From: Mycobacterium sp. 852002-51057_SCH5723018
GTDB lineage: Bacteria; Actinomycetota; Actinomycetes; Mycobacteriales; Mycobacteriaceae
DNA: 64,000 nucleotides
Reading direction: 5' to 3'
Assembly: GCF_001667035.1 (NCBI RefSeq)
Contig: NZ_LZIR01000021.1
Coordinates: forward strand, 17,220 to 81,219
The stretch's first letter is position 1; each line of letters opens with the position of its first letter. A program made the translations under genes and the position numbers. Below, piece after piece: positions 38,098 through 53,486 of the stretch. Below the pieces are notes generated by a model, which was not told the origin of the DNA, did not search any database, and saw only the letters and a program-made list of their open reading frames with translations.

Positions 38098-39621
38098 ATG
38101 ACGTCCACGCAGACCGTCCAATCCCGCAATCCGTACCTCGAGGGGTTTTTGGCGCCGGTCGGGGCCGAGGTGACAGCGACCGATCTCGAGGTCACCGGGC
38201 ACATCCCCGAGCACCTCGACGGGCGCTACCTGCGCAACGGGCCCAACCCGGCCGAAGAGGTCGACCCGGCCACCTATCACTGGTTCAGCGGCGACGGGAT
38301 GGTGCACGGGGTCGCGCTGCGCGACGGCAACGCCCGCTGGTACCGCAACCGCTGGGTGCGCAGCCTGTCGGTGTGCAACACCCTCGGCGACGCGGCGCCA
38401 CGCCGGCGCGACCCGCGGGCCGGCATGCTGTCGCTGGGCGCCAACACCAACGCGCTGACCCACGCCGGGCGCACCCTGGCTCTGGTCGAGGGCGGCGTGG
38501 CCAGCTACGAGCTGACCGAGGAGCTCGACACCGTCGGAACGTGCGACTTCGACGGCACGCTGGCCGGCGGCTACACCGCCCATCCGCACCGTGACCCGCG
38601 CACCGGCGAGTTGCACGCGGTGTCCTACTCGTTCGCGCGCGGGCGGACCGTGCAGTACTCGGTGATCGACACCCAGGGCCGGGCCCGTCGGACGGTCGAC
38701 ATCGAGGTGTCCGGGTCGCCGATGATGCACGACTTCTCGCTGACCGACAAATATGTGGTGATCTACGACCTGCCCGTGACGTTCGACCCGGTGCAGGTCG
38801 TGCCGGCGAGCGTGCCCGGCTGGCTGGGCGCCCCGGCCCGGCTGGCGCTGCGGTCGCTGATCGGGCGCGTCCGGGTGCCCGGCCCGATCAGCGCGATGAT
38901 GAACCGCAACCCGAGGCACACGGACCGGATGCCGTATGCGTGGAATCCCGACTACCCGGCGCGCATCGGCGTCATGCCGCGCGAAGGCCGCGGGAGCAAC
39001 GCGGGCAAGGATGACGTCCGCTGGTTCGACATCGAACCCTGCTACGTCTACCACCCGCTCAACGCCTACTCGGAGATGCGAGGCGGGGCAGAGGTTTTGG
39101 TGCTCGACGTGATCCGGTATTCGCGGATGTTCGACCGCGACCGGCGCGGGCCCGGCGACACCCCACCCACGCTGGACCGCTGGACCGTCAACCTGGCCAC
39201 CGGCGCCGTGACCACCGAATGCCGCGACGACCGGCCGCAGGAATTCCCCCGGATTGACGAAACCCTGCTGGGCGGGCGGCATCGCTACGGCTACACGGTG
39301 GGCTTCGGATACCTCGCCGACGGGGCGGCCCACCCGTCAACTGCGCTGTACAAGCACGACTACGCGACCGGGTCGCGCGAAGTCGCCCACCTCGATCCCG
39401 ACATCTTGATCGGCGAGATGTCCTTCGTCCCCAACCCGGCGCGCGGCCCGCGGGACACCGCCGAAGACGACGGCGTCCTGATGGGCTACGGCTACCACCG
39501 CGGCCGCGACGAAGGCCAGCTGCTGCTGCTGGACGCCCGCACCCTCGAGCCGATGGCCACCGTGCACCTGCCGCAGCGGGTCCCGATGGGCTTTCACGGC
39601 AGCTGGGCGCCGGCTGGCTAA
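38098..39621 (+). CDS. Carotenoid cleavage oxygenase (Rv0654-like)
   Basis: A 507-residue non-haem-iron dioxygenase of the retinal pigment epithelium/CCO family. The iron-binding His residues appear in GYTAHPHRD, PMMHDFSLT, CYVYHPLNA and the near-terminal GFHGSW (His500). Substrate-facing Trp/Phe in YHWFSGDGMVHG is typical. The H37Rv homologue (MtCCO) cleaves several carotenoids and apocarotenoids (established knowledge). Soluble, no signal peptide. It is followed by a terminator. Confidence 0.93.
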   Translation: MTSTQTVQSRNPYLEGFLAPVGAEVTATDLEVTGHIPEHLDGRYLRNGPNPAEEVDPATYHWFSGDGMVHGVALRDGNARWYRNRWVRSLSVCNTLGDAAPRRRDPRAGMLSLGANTNALTHAGRTLALVEGGVASYELTEELDTVGTCDFDGTLAGGYTAHPHRDPRTGELHAVSYSFARGRTVQYSVIDTQGRARRTVDIEVSGSPMMHDFSLTDKYVVIYDLPVTFDPVQVVPASVPGWLGAPARLALRSLIGRVRVPGPISAMMNRNPRHTDRMPYAWNPDYPARIGVMPREGRGSNAGKDDVRWFDIEPCYVYHPLNAYSEMRGGAEVLVLDVIRYSRMFDRDRRGPGDTPPTLDRWTVNLATGAVTTECRDDRPQEFPRIDETLLGGRHRYGYTVGFGYLADGAAHPSTALYKHDYATGSREVAHLDPDILIGEMSFVPNPARGPRDTAEDDGVLMGYGYHRGRDEGQLLLLDARTLEPMATVHLPQRVPMGFHGSWAPAG

Positions 39622-39668
39622 CACGTGGCTTACACGCGAGTGCAATAGCGCGGACGCGGCCGGGCGCG

Positions 39669-39694
39669 GGCCGATCTCAGCTCGGCCAATTTTT
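39669..39694 (+). terminator. Terminator after carotenoid oxygenase
   Basis: Hairpin GGCCGA-TCTCAGC-TCGGCC (39669-39687) followed by AATTTTT, a classical intrinsic terminator 48 bases after the oxygenase stop. Confidence 0.75.
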
Positions 39695-39739
39695 ACCGGC
39701 GGCGCCGCCCAACCCTGATGCGCGCCCACGACCGTGCGC

Positions 39740-39745
39740 TACAGT
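39740..39745 (+). promoter_or_regulatory. Candidate mkl -10 box
   Basis: TACAGT after the terminator at 39669-39694 and ~59 bases before the chosen mkl ATG. Transcription starting near 39752 would leave out the longer N-terminal reading annotated for mkl in some genomes. Confidence 0.45.
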
Positions 39746-39803
39746 GACTCATGCCACACAAAAGGGCAGGTGGCGGGCACGAGCGTCGACGGAAGGATTC
39801 CCC

Positions 39804-40817
39804 ATGGGCGTCGCTATCGAGGTGAGGGGGCTCACCAAGTCGTTCGGTCCCTCGAGGATTTGGGAAGACGTCACGTTGGATGTCCCGCCCGGGGAGGTCA
39901 GCGTCCTGCTGGGGCCGTCGGGTACCGGCAAATCGGTGTTCCTGAAGTCTCTCATCGGCCTGCTGCGGCCGGAACGCGGCTCGATCTTGATCGACGGCAC
40001 CGACATCCTGCAATGCTCGGCCAAGGAGCTGTACGAGATCCGCACGCTGTTCGGCGTGATGTTCCAGGACGGCGCGCTGTTCGGTTCGATGAACCTGTTC
40101 GACAACGCGGCGTTCCCGCTGCGCGAGCACACCAAGAAGAAGGAAGGCGAGATCCGTGACATCGTCATGGAGAAGCTGTCCCTGGTGGGCTTGGGCGGCG
40201 ACGAGAAGAAGTTCCCCGGCGAGATCTCCGGCGGTATGCGCAAGCGCGCCAGCCTGGCCCGCGCCCTGGTGATGGATCCGGAGATCATCCTCTGCGACGA
40301 GCCCGACTCGGGTCTGGACCCCGTCCGCACCGCCTACCTGAGCCAGCTGATCCTCGACATCAACGCCCAGATCGACGCCACCGTCCTGATCGTGACGCAC
40401 AACATCAACATCGCCCGCACCGTGCCGGACAACATCGGCATGCTGTTCCGGCGCAAGCTGGTCATGTTCGGCCCGCGCGAGGTGCTGCTGACCAGCGATG
40501 AGCCGGTGGTGCGGCAATTCCTCAACGGCCGCCGCATCGGGCCGATCGGCATGTCCGAGGAAAAGGACGAGGCGACCATGGCCGAAGAGCAGGCCGCGCT
40601 CGAGGCGGGCCAGCACGCCGGCGGTGTCGAGGAAATCGAGGGGGTGCCGCCGCAGATCGTGGCGTCGCCCGGGATGCCGGAGCGCAAGGCCGTCGGGCGC
40701 CGCCAGGCACGGGTTCGCGAGATCCTGCACACGCTGCCCAAGAAGGCGCAGTCGGCGATCCTCGACGACCTCGAGGGCACCCACAAATACAAGGCAAGCG
40801 AGTTCGGCAGCTCGTAG
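39804..40817 (+). CDS. mkl: Mce-associated ABC transporter ATPase Mkl (MceG)
   Basis: A 337-residue ATPase that powers the Mce lipid importers (cholesterol, fatty acids). Walker A GPSGTGKS is at residues 37-44, the signature ISGGMRKRA near 140, Walker B IILCDEPDSGLD, and H-loop VTHNINIA. The long C-terminal extension (PERKAVGRRQARVREILHTL) is typical for actinobacterial MceG. The ATG at 39804 is preferred because GGAAGGA is 6 bases upstream; the upstream in-frame GTG at 39744 lies within the likely promoter. No Mce genes are nearby, as usual. Confidence 0.94.
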   Translation: MGVAIEVRGLTKSFGPSRIWEDVTLDVPPGEVSVLLGPSGTGKSVFLKSLIGLLRPERGSILIDGTDILQCSAKELYEIRTLFGVMFQDGALFGSMNLFDNAAFPLREHTKKKEGEIRDIVMEKLSLVGLGGDEKKFPGEISGGMRKRASLARALVMDPEIILCDEPDSGLDPVRTAYLSQLILDINAQIDATVLIVTHNINIARTVPDNIGMLFRRKLVMFGPREVLLTSDEPVVRQFLNGRRIGPIGMSEEKDEATMAEEQAALEAGQHAGGVEEIEGVPPQIVASPGMPERKAVGRRQARVREILHTLPKKAQSAILDDLEGTHKYKASEFGSS

Positions 40818-40999
40818 CGCGCCGAGGCGGACCCGGAAGCAGCCGTGACCCGAGAATTTTGCGATAACTTGGCGCAACTTGCCGCCCCGCCCCCTTGACG
40901 ACAGGGCCTAAACGGGTCAGTCTGTTGGGCAGCATGTACCCACGGGAAGGCCGAGATGCCAGCCAGCGCCGCTCTCCCTGGGCCTGTTGTTGTGGGTAG

Positions 41000-41028
41000 T
41001 TGAGGAATGCGCGGTCCTGCGCTATTGT
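41000..41028 (+). promoter_or_regulatory. Promoter of rpoB-rpoC
   Basis: TTGAGG (41000-41005) and TATTGT (41023-41028) are exactly 17 bases apart, in the 418-base gap between mkl and rpoB. They leave a ~200-base leader. The rest of the gap has a weaker TTGACG at 40893 without a clear -10. No coding gene is seen in 40818-41235. Confidence 0.6.
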
Positions 41029-41085
41029 TGGACGTTGCGCTGGCTACTTCCTGCCCACCTCACCCGCCACTCGACACCGTGGTCT

Positions 41086-41115
41086 TAGCCTGAGCCCCCT
41101 TTTTTGGCTCAGCTA
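41086..41115 (+). other. Stem-loop with T-tract in the rpoB leader
   Basis: TAGC-C-TGAGCC pairs with GGCTCA-GCTA (one bulged C) around a loop holding CCCTTTTTT. It is 120 bases upstream of rpoB. The T-run is in the loop, not after the stem, so it is not a normal terminator; it could stabilise the leader or act in attenuation. Confidence 0.5.
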
Positions 41116-41160
41116 ATTAGTTGCGTGCGTGAGATCCGGACAGATCGTTCGCCGGCCTAA

Positions 41161-44733
<3,573 letters not shown>

Positions 44734-44756
44734 CCAACATTTCTTTTAGTTACTAA

Positions 44757-48731
<3,975 letters not shown>

Positions 48732-48742
48732 TCAGTGCTGCG

Positions 48743-48774
48743 AAAAGCCCCGGGTTTGCGCCCGGGGCTTTTTC
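48743..48774 (+). terminator. Rho-independent terminator after rpoC
   Basis: AAAAGCCCCGGG - TTTGCG - CCCGGGGCTTTTT, a 12-bp perfect hairpin ending in a T-run, 11 bases after the rpoC stop. It closes the rpoBC operon and bounds the island that follows. Confidence 0.92.
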
Positions 48775-48869
48775 GTGCGCGCCGTACATTCGCCACATCG
48801 GCACGAGAAGTGCGTGGCTTGCTTCTCAGCGAAATTCCGGTTGTGCTTGAGACAAGGAGGTGGGAAGCG

Positions 48870-49412
48870 ATGAGCGAACCAGGCGGCGTCGGGACCAGTG
48901 CTGAGTCCGCGGAGGAGCGGTTGGTCTACGACCGCGAGGTGTTCATCAATTTCCGCAACCAGACCTATCAGTGGGTGAGCATCAAACTATTCGCGTTGCC
49001 AGCCGACACCGATGACCATGAGGTGTTGGCGTTGTTGATCCACCACGTCCGCTATCGCGACAGCTACGGCGGTACCGGCGACAACGACATGGAGAGCATT
49101 CATGGGCCGTATTGGTTGTATGCCATTACGCCGGATGTGTTTTCGCCCGTGTCTGGGCCCGATGCCGAAGCGCTGATCCGCACCTGGGCCGAGTACGCGG
49201 CACCGCTGCCGGACGGTCCCCGCGAAGAGATGGAGCGGGAGTTGTATCCGCGGATCCGCAGCGCCACCGGCCGGTATCAGTTGCCGGACTTACGCGACAT
49301 CGCCCAACACGAGTGGGGTAGCTCCGTGGGCTCGCTGACGGGATTCTTCGAGTATGTCTTGATCGACCGCCGCGCCGGCAGTGTGGCACTGGTCGTTGCC
49401 AGCGATGACTAG
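48870..49412 (+). CDS. Unrecognised 180-residue protein, convergent with the T7SS-type operon
   Basis: I do not recognise a family. It has acidic character, an YDREVFINFRNQTYQWVSIKLFALP segment of beta-strand type, several Trp/Tyr (YWLYAI) and the C-terminal SLTGFFEYVLIDRRAGSVALVVASDD. No signal peptide or membrane segment. A strong AAGGAGG precedes the ATG at 48870; the frame stays open upstream to 48735 but that part overlaps the terminator. Its stop codon overlaps the stop of the opposite gene at a shared CTAG (49409-49412). Small acidic proteins next to toxin operons are often immunity proteins, but this is only suggestive. Confidence 0.7.
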   Translation: MSEPGGVGTSAESAEERLVYDREVFINFRNQTYQWVSIKLFALPADTDDHEVLALLIHHVRYRDSYGGTGDNDMESIHGPYWLYAITPDVFSPVSGPDAEALIRTWAEYAAPLPDGPREEMERELYPRIRSATGRYQLPDLRDIAQHEWGSSVGSLTGFFEYVLIDRRAGSVALVVASDD

Positions 49413-50023
49413 GCGATGCCGCACTCTTTGACGATTGCGGCAATGAAGCCTTGGTACACCGCATCGCTGAGCCGGGCGATGTCCTCGGTCAGCCGAGCCC
49501 GGCACGCGGTCTCGACGAACAGGCTGTGCACAATCAGGCGGCTCGCGTGCGGCTGTTCCGAACCGCTCACATAGTGGCTCTGCTGGATCCATACGCTTCG
49601 GTCGCCGATGACCGCGGCGCCGGTGCTGCGTATCGCGGCCGTCCGTTGGATCCGAGGAACGGGCAGCACCTTGACGGCGATACCGGCGGCGTTGAGACCG
49701 CGCAGCATGCGATCGGCGTTGTGAAACACGTCGTAGAAGACCGGCCAGCCGGTGTAGCCGAAGACGCTAATGGTTTCAGCGGCCTCCCATTCGCCGTTAC
49801 CCCGCGGTCCGTGCACCGCAATTCGCGCCACCGGCGGTTCCGGCTGGTCGGGGAGCACGAGCCGTTGCCAGCCCGTCGGAATGCTCAACCCCTCCAGCCA
49901 TCCCGGTAGGTCTGCGGCGGACAAGGCGGCCACATCCTCGATGTCTTCGTCCTCGGTCAGTACATCGACGAGTGAGGACGCTGGCAGGGGCTGCCAGCGC
50001 TGTGACGGAGTCGATGCGCTCAT
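49409..50023 (-). CDS. Candidate immunity/partner protein of the T7SS-type effector
   Basis: A 204-residue protein overlapping the effector gene by ATGA (50020-50023), so it is made together with it. The order of segments (GWQRLVLPDQPEPPVARIAVHGP, AAETISVFGYTGWPVFYD, NADRMLRGLNAAGIAVKVLPV, GAAVIGDRSVWIQQSHYV, RLIVHSLFVETACRARLTEDI) looks like the Mog1/PsbP-type fold of LpqN-like proteins, which are frequent partners of mycobacterial secreted proteins; this fold call is inference. There is no signal peptide, so it acts in the cytosol, as expected for an immunity protein or chaperone. Confidence 0.65.
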   Translation of the reverse strand: MSASTPSQRWQPLPASSLVDVLTEDEDIEDVAALSAADLPGWLEGLSIPTGWQRLVLPDQPEPPVARIAVHGPRGNGEWEAAETISVFGYTGWPVFYDVFHNADRMLRGLNAAGIAVKVLPVPRIQRTAAIRSTGAAVIGDRSVWIQQSHYVSGSEQPHASRLIVHSLFVETACRARLTEDIARLSDAVYQGFIAAIVKECGIA

Positions 50024-51336
50024 GGCACGGCCGCCTCACCCCCCTGCCCGCCTCCGCAGAGGATCGTCCACACCAGAACCCCGCCAACGACTACCCAGCC
50101 GAACATTGCCTTACCTCCCTCACTGAGATCGTGGCCCACCTCCGGCAGCCACGACTGGCCGCTCGGAGGTGGCGGCGCCGGGTGTGACGCCGGTGCGTCC
50201 GGCCGGTCCCACCCAAACACCGGCGGTGGCTTTGCCGGGCTGACAACGAATCCCGGCGGCGACGGATTCTGCAACCACGGCGGTAGGTGCGTTGGGTCGG
50301 GGAATTGCGTGGGCGGCAGCGAAGTCGGAAGCGGACGACCGGCAGCTGGCGGCGCAGGTGCCACCGGAGGGTGATTGAGCACGGGGGGCAGCTCAGGCGG
50401 GTCATCGACGAACGGCAACGGCAAGTGCACCTTCGGGTTCTTTCCGGACCCGGGTGTAACCACTTCGATGGTCGGTCCGCCCGATTCGCTGTCGGGCCGC
50501 AGATTGATCTCGGTGCCGTCATCCAGGAGTCTCCGCGCAGTATCGCCTCGCGGCGGCAAATCATGAGCGCCTTCAGTAAGCCAGTCCCAGAAGTCTTTTA
50601 TCTGGTTAGGAGTCTCCAATTGCCGAACAGGAGCATTTCTGCCTTTGGGCAGCTGCCGCAACGCATTTCGGACGTCTTCCAACGTCCGGGGGGACGGTAG
50701 TTTCTTCCACGGTGGCTCTGCACCCGGATCGGGCGGTGGCGCTGGGTCCTGCTTGAACGTGTGGTTGTCGACGGCTTGGATTTTCGGTGGCGGCGGGGTC
50801 GTGCTCGGGTTCTGCGGAAAGGTGTCGCGGACTCCGGCCATGGCTACGGTGACTTTGCCGGCGACCTGCTGATCGGCGGCGAGCAGTTGGGCCGCGCGTT
50901 GGCGGATATCGGCGGCCAAAGCCTGTGCCTGGGCCTGCCGGGCCGCCCGCTGCGCAGCCGAACCGCCGCGCGAGCCGTCGGTGACCGTGAGGTCTTCTCC
51001 CACAACAAATCCCGCGGTATGGGCATCCTCGACCGCGTAGCGCGCCCGGGAACGGGCCGCATACAGATCCGAGGCGCCGCTGCGGGCCACCTTGGCCGCC
51101 GCCTGCAGTTGGTCGGCCACCGCGCTGGTGGTCAGCATGTCGGCGTGGGTGGCGGTGCGCAGCGCCTCGGCGCCGCGGCCGTGCCAATCGACCGACAGCG
51201 CGTCGCGCCACACCTGGTTGGCCACGCCGTAGCTGCGCGCGCCCACGTCCTCCCAGTGGTCGGCCGCCTCCGTGAGGTGGTCGGTGGGCCACGCCACCAG
51301 CTGCGAGAGGCCGGGAATACCTGCGACCGCGGACAT
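50020..51336 (-). CDS. WXG-type T7SS effector candidate with internal toxin-like segment
   Basis: A 438-residue protein. Residues ~10-165 are helical and resemble WXG100/LXG-type T7SS substrates, with WHG at 51-53 as WxG motif. A proline-rich linker (175-215) leads to a compact segment at 241-306 (TPNQIKDFWDWLTEGAHDL, LDDGTEINLRPDSESGGPTI, KVHLPLPF), a pattern found in C-terminal toxin domains of polymorphic toxins of the BECR/nuclease kind (inference). A second proline-rich tract (311-393) and a transmembrane helix near 412-427 (FGWVVVGGVLVWTIL) follow. The ATG at 51336 is 2 bases after the EspC-like stop; the frame is open upstream only opposite other genes. No ESX core gene is in the window. 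Confidence 0.72.
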   Translation of the reverse strand: MSAVAGIPGLSQLVAWPTDHLTEAADHWEDVGARSYGVANQVWRDALSVDWHGRGAEALRTATHADMLTTSAVADQLQAAAKVARSGASDLYAARSRARYAVEDAHTAGFVVGEDLTVTDGSRGGSAAQRAARQAQAQALAADIRQRAAQLLAADQQVAGKVTVAMAGVRDTFPQNPSTTPPPPKIQAVDNHTFKQDPAPPPDPGAEPPWKKLPSPRTLEDVRNALRQLPKGRNAPVRQLETPNQIKDFWDWLTEGAHDLPPRGDTARRLLDDGTEINLRPDSESGGPTIEVVTPGSGKNPKVHLPLPFVDDPPELPPVLNHPPVAPAPPAAGRPLPTSLPPTQFPDPTHLPPWLQNPSPPGFVVSPAKPPPVFGWDRPDAPASHPAPPPPSGQSWLPEVGHDLSEGGKAMFGWVVVGGVLVWTILCGGGQGGEAAVP

Positions 51337-51338
51337 CG

Positions 51339-51635
51339 CTAGACGCCGGTCGCCGAGGCGGCCACGGCGGCCATCGATTTGGCCGCATCCGCTTCGTTGG
51401 CCAGGTAGCCGGCTTCGGCTTGGCCGACGTGGGTTGCGTGCGTGCCGACCCGGGTCGCCAGCGCCGCGGTGAACGACGTGACGTCGGTATGCGCGGCGGT
51501 GACCGCCGCGGCGCTGGCCTGAAACGACAAACCGACCCCCGCCGGAACCTCCGTCTCGGTCAGTTCGCCCACCGACGCGGCCCACCGGCCGGCCATCTCC
51601 TGCACAGCAGCGGTGTCCACACGCAACAGCTGCAT
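51339..51635 (-). CDS. EspC-like (T7SS target family) small protein
   Basis: A 98-residue helical protein resembling the EspC/DUF2580 family of type VII secretion substrates: MQLLRVDTAAVQEMAGRWAASVGELTE, then VGLSFQASAAAVTAAHTDVTSFTAALATRV and an Ala-rich end. Such proteins typically pair with the WXG domain of a larger secreted partner; the 438-residue gene starts 2 bases after it. The ATG lacks a ribosome site but a TACACT box ends 7 bases before it, suggesting a leaderless mRNA. Confidence 0.75.
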   Translation of the reverse strand: MQLLRVDTAAVQEMAGRWAASVGELTETEVPAGVGLSFQASAAAVTAAHTDVTSFTAALATRVGTHATHVGQAEAGYLANEADAAKSMAAVAASATGV

Positions 51636-51642
51636 GACCGAA

Positions 51643-51648
51643 AGTGTA
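51643..51648 (-). promoter_or_regulatory. Leaderless promoter of the T7SS-type operon
   Basis: On the minus strand TACACT ends 7 bases before the ATG at 51635 with no ribosome site. It is part of a ~200-base divergent region shared with end. Confidence 0.55.
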
Positions 51649-51822
51649 TTCGTCCCGTCGCGCAGCGAAAGTCAGTTGGGCGCTCGCAGTCACATCCGCC
51701 ACATCCGTACCGCCGGAGCACCACGACCCAATCCGCGAAACCGCTGGCGCATGTGCTAGACGATTCGGGAGTCGCCTATCGGTCTGCACGCGGCGCCATT
51801 CCGGCGCGTCACAACCCCTCAC

Positions 51823-51828
51823 TAGACT
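51823..51828 (+). promoter_or_regulatory. Leaderless promoter of end
   Basis: TAGACT ends 7 bases before the GTG at 51836. No Shine-Dalgarno sequence is in front of it. The spacing places transcription start on the GTG. Confidence 0.55.
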
Positions 51829-51835
51829 GGCCACC

Positions 51836-52591
51836 GTGCTCATCGGTTCGCACGTCCACAGCGACGATCCCCTGGCCGCCGCCCAGGCAGACGGCGCCGA
51901 CGCGGTGCAGTTCTTCCTCGGCAACCCGCAGAGCTGGAAGAAGCCGAAGCCGCGCGACGACGCCGAGACGCTGAAGGCGTCGAGCATGCCGCTGTACGTC
52001 CACGCGCCGTATCTCATCAACGTGGCTTCGGCCAACAACCGCATCCGCATCCCGTCGCGCAAGATCCTGCAGGACACCTGCGATGCGGCCTCGGCGATCA
52101 ACGCGACGGCGGTGATCGTGCACGGCGGCCACGCCGACGACAACGACATGGAGGCCGGCTTCGAGCGCTGGGTGAAGGCGCTGGACTACCTGCAAACCGA
52201 GGTGCAGGTGTATCTGGAAAACACCGCCGGCGGCGACCATGCGATGGCCCGCCACTTCGACACCATCGGCAGGTTGTGGGACCGTATCGGCGACAAGGGA
52301 ATTGGCTTCTGCCTGGACACCTGCCACGCGTGGGCCGCGGGTGAGGAGCTGATCGACGCCGTCGAGCGGATCAAGGCACTGACCGGCCGCATCGACCTGG
52401 TGCACTGCAACGACTCGCGGGATGCCGCGGGCTCGGGCGCGGACCGGCACGCCAACTTCGGCACCGGTCAGATCGATCCCGAACTGCTCGTCGCGGTGGT
52501 CAAGGCCGCCGATGCGCCCGTCATCTGCGAAACGGCCGACGAGGGCCGCAAGGACGACATCGCGTTCCTGCGGGAAAACACCGGCGGCTGA
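51836..52591 (+). CDS. end: Endonuclease IV (apurinic/apyrimidinic endonuclease)
   Basis: A 251-residue AP endonuclease of the Nfo family that cuts 5' of abasic sites in base-excision repair. Metal and active-site residues are in [50 protein letters not shown], and [16 protein letters not shown]...CETADEG, the family signature. GTG 51836 gives the H37Rv length (252 residues); the open frame upstream to 51644 does not resemble Nfo. Confidence 0.96.
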   Translation: MLIGSHVHSDDPLAAAQADGADAVQFFLGNPQSWKKPKPRDDAETLKASSMPLYVHAPYLINVASANNRIRIPSRKILQDTCDAASAINATAVIVHGGHADDNDMEAGFERWVKALDYLQTEVQVYLENTAGGDHAMARHFDTIGRLWDRIGDKGIGFCLDTCHAWAAGEELIDAVERIKALTGRIDLVHCNDSRDAAGSGADRHANFGTGQIDPELLVAVVKAADAPVICETADEGRKDDIAFLRENTGG

Positions 52592-52602
52592 ATCTCGGGC
52601 CC

Positions 52603-53433
52603 ATGCTCGGCCGGCTGGCAGCGCTTCTCGGGGCATTTCTCCTGGTCGTGGGTTGCGCGCGGACGCCGCCGACGGGCTTCGTGAACGGCACCAGCGTCCA
52701 CCACCTCAAAGTCGGCTCGCTCGACCGCAGCTATCGGCTGTACAAGCCCGCCGGCATGCCCGCGTCGGCCCCGCTCGTCGTGATGATGCACGGTGCCTCG
52801 GGGAGCGCCAGGCAAGCCGAAAGAGACTACAACTGGGACGGATTGGCCGACGCGGGCAAATTCGTCGTCGCCTACCCGGATGGCCTCGGCCGAACCTGGA
52901 ACGTCGACGGGGAAACCTGCTGCGGCCGGTCCGGACGAGAAGGCGTCGATGACATCGGCTTCATCAGCGCAGCCGTCGCTGACATCGTCAAGAACCTCGG
53001 CATCAATCCCGCCAAGGTATATGCCACCGGCATGAGCAATGGCGGCATCATGTCCTACACGCTGGCGTGCACCACCGGCATCTTCGCCGCGATCGGGCCG
53101 GTTGCGGGCACGCAGCTGAACCCGTGCCCCACCCCGCGTCCTATGTCGGTCATGCACATTCACGGCACCGCGGATCGGCTTGTGCCCTACGGCGGCGGGC
53201 AGGGCTACAGCGTCATCAACGGTCCTTCCGTTCCCGACGTTAATGCGTTCTGGCGCACCGTTGATCGATGCGGCGCGCCGTACGCCACGACCAATGGCCC
53301 GGTAACCACTTCGGCCGCGGGATGCGCCGACAACCGGGGAGTCGTGCTCGTCACGATCGACCAGGGGGGCCACGAATGGCCGGACTTCGCGACCCAAGAC
53401 CTGTGGGAATTCTTCGCCGTGCACCCACGCTGA
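52603..53433 (+). CDS. lpqP: Lipoprotein esterase LpqP
   Basis: A 276-residue secreted lipoprotein of the PHB-depolymerase/feruloyl-esterase-like family. Hydrophobic signal with lipobox LVVGC, Cys18 as lipidation site. Catalytic elbow YATGMSNGGIMSY, acid probably in HGTADRLVPY and His in QGGHEWPDF. DGLGRTWNVDGETCCG contains the family Trp/Cys pair. It starts 11 bases after end. The substrate is unknown; it would act at the outer face of the membrane. Confidence 0.9.
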   Translation: MLGRLAALLGAFLLVVGCARTPPTGFVNGTSVHHLKVGSLDRSYRLYKPAGMPASAPLVVMMHGASGSARQAERDYNWDGLADAGKFVVAYPDGLGRTWNVDGETCCGRSGREGVDDIGFISAAVADIVKNLGINPAKVYATGMSNGGIMSYTLACTTGIFAAIGPVAGTQLNPCPTPRPMSVMHIHGTADRLVPYGGGQGYSVINGPSVPDVNAFWRTVDRCGAPYATTNGPVTTSAAGCADNRGVVLVTIDQGGHEWPDFATQDLWEFFAVHPR

Positions 53434-53474
53434 CCGACGCGCGTTACACCTCTTGTGCGATTGTCGAAAAAATG

Positions 53475-53480
53475 TAACAT
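53475..53480 (+). promoter_or_regulatory. Leaderless promoter of fadE8
   Basis: TAACAT ends 6 bases before the ATG at 53487. The -10 overlaps one arm of an inverted repeat GTTACA (53443-53448) / TGTAAC (53473-53478), which could be an operator, though the 24-base gap is wide. Confidence 0.5.
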
Positions 53481-53486
53481 GGTGGC

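Noticed and set aside
48735..48869. N-terminal 45 residues of the 180-residue gene's frame
   Set aside because: The segment overlaps the rpoC terminator, whereas ATG 48870 has a perfect AAGGAGG site.
51337..52149. A longer start for the WXG-type protein
   Set aside because: The extension runs antisense through the EspC-like gene and the start of end; ATG 51336 fits the operon spacing.
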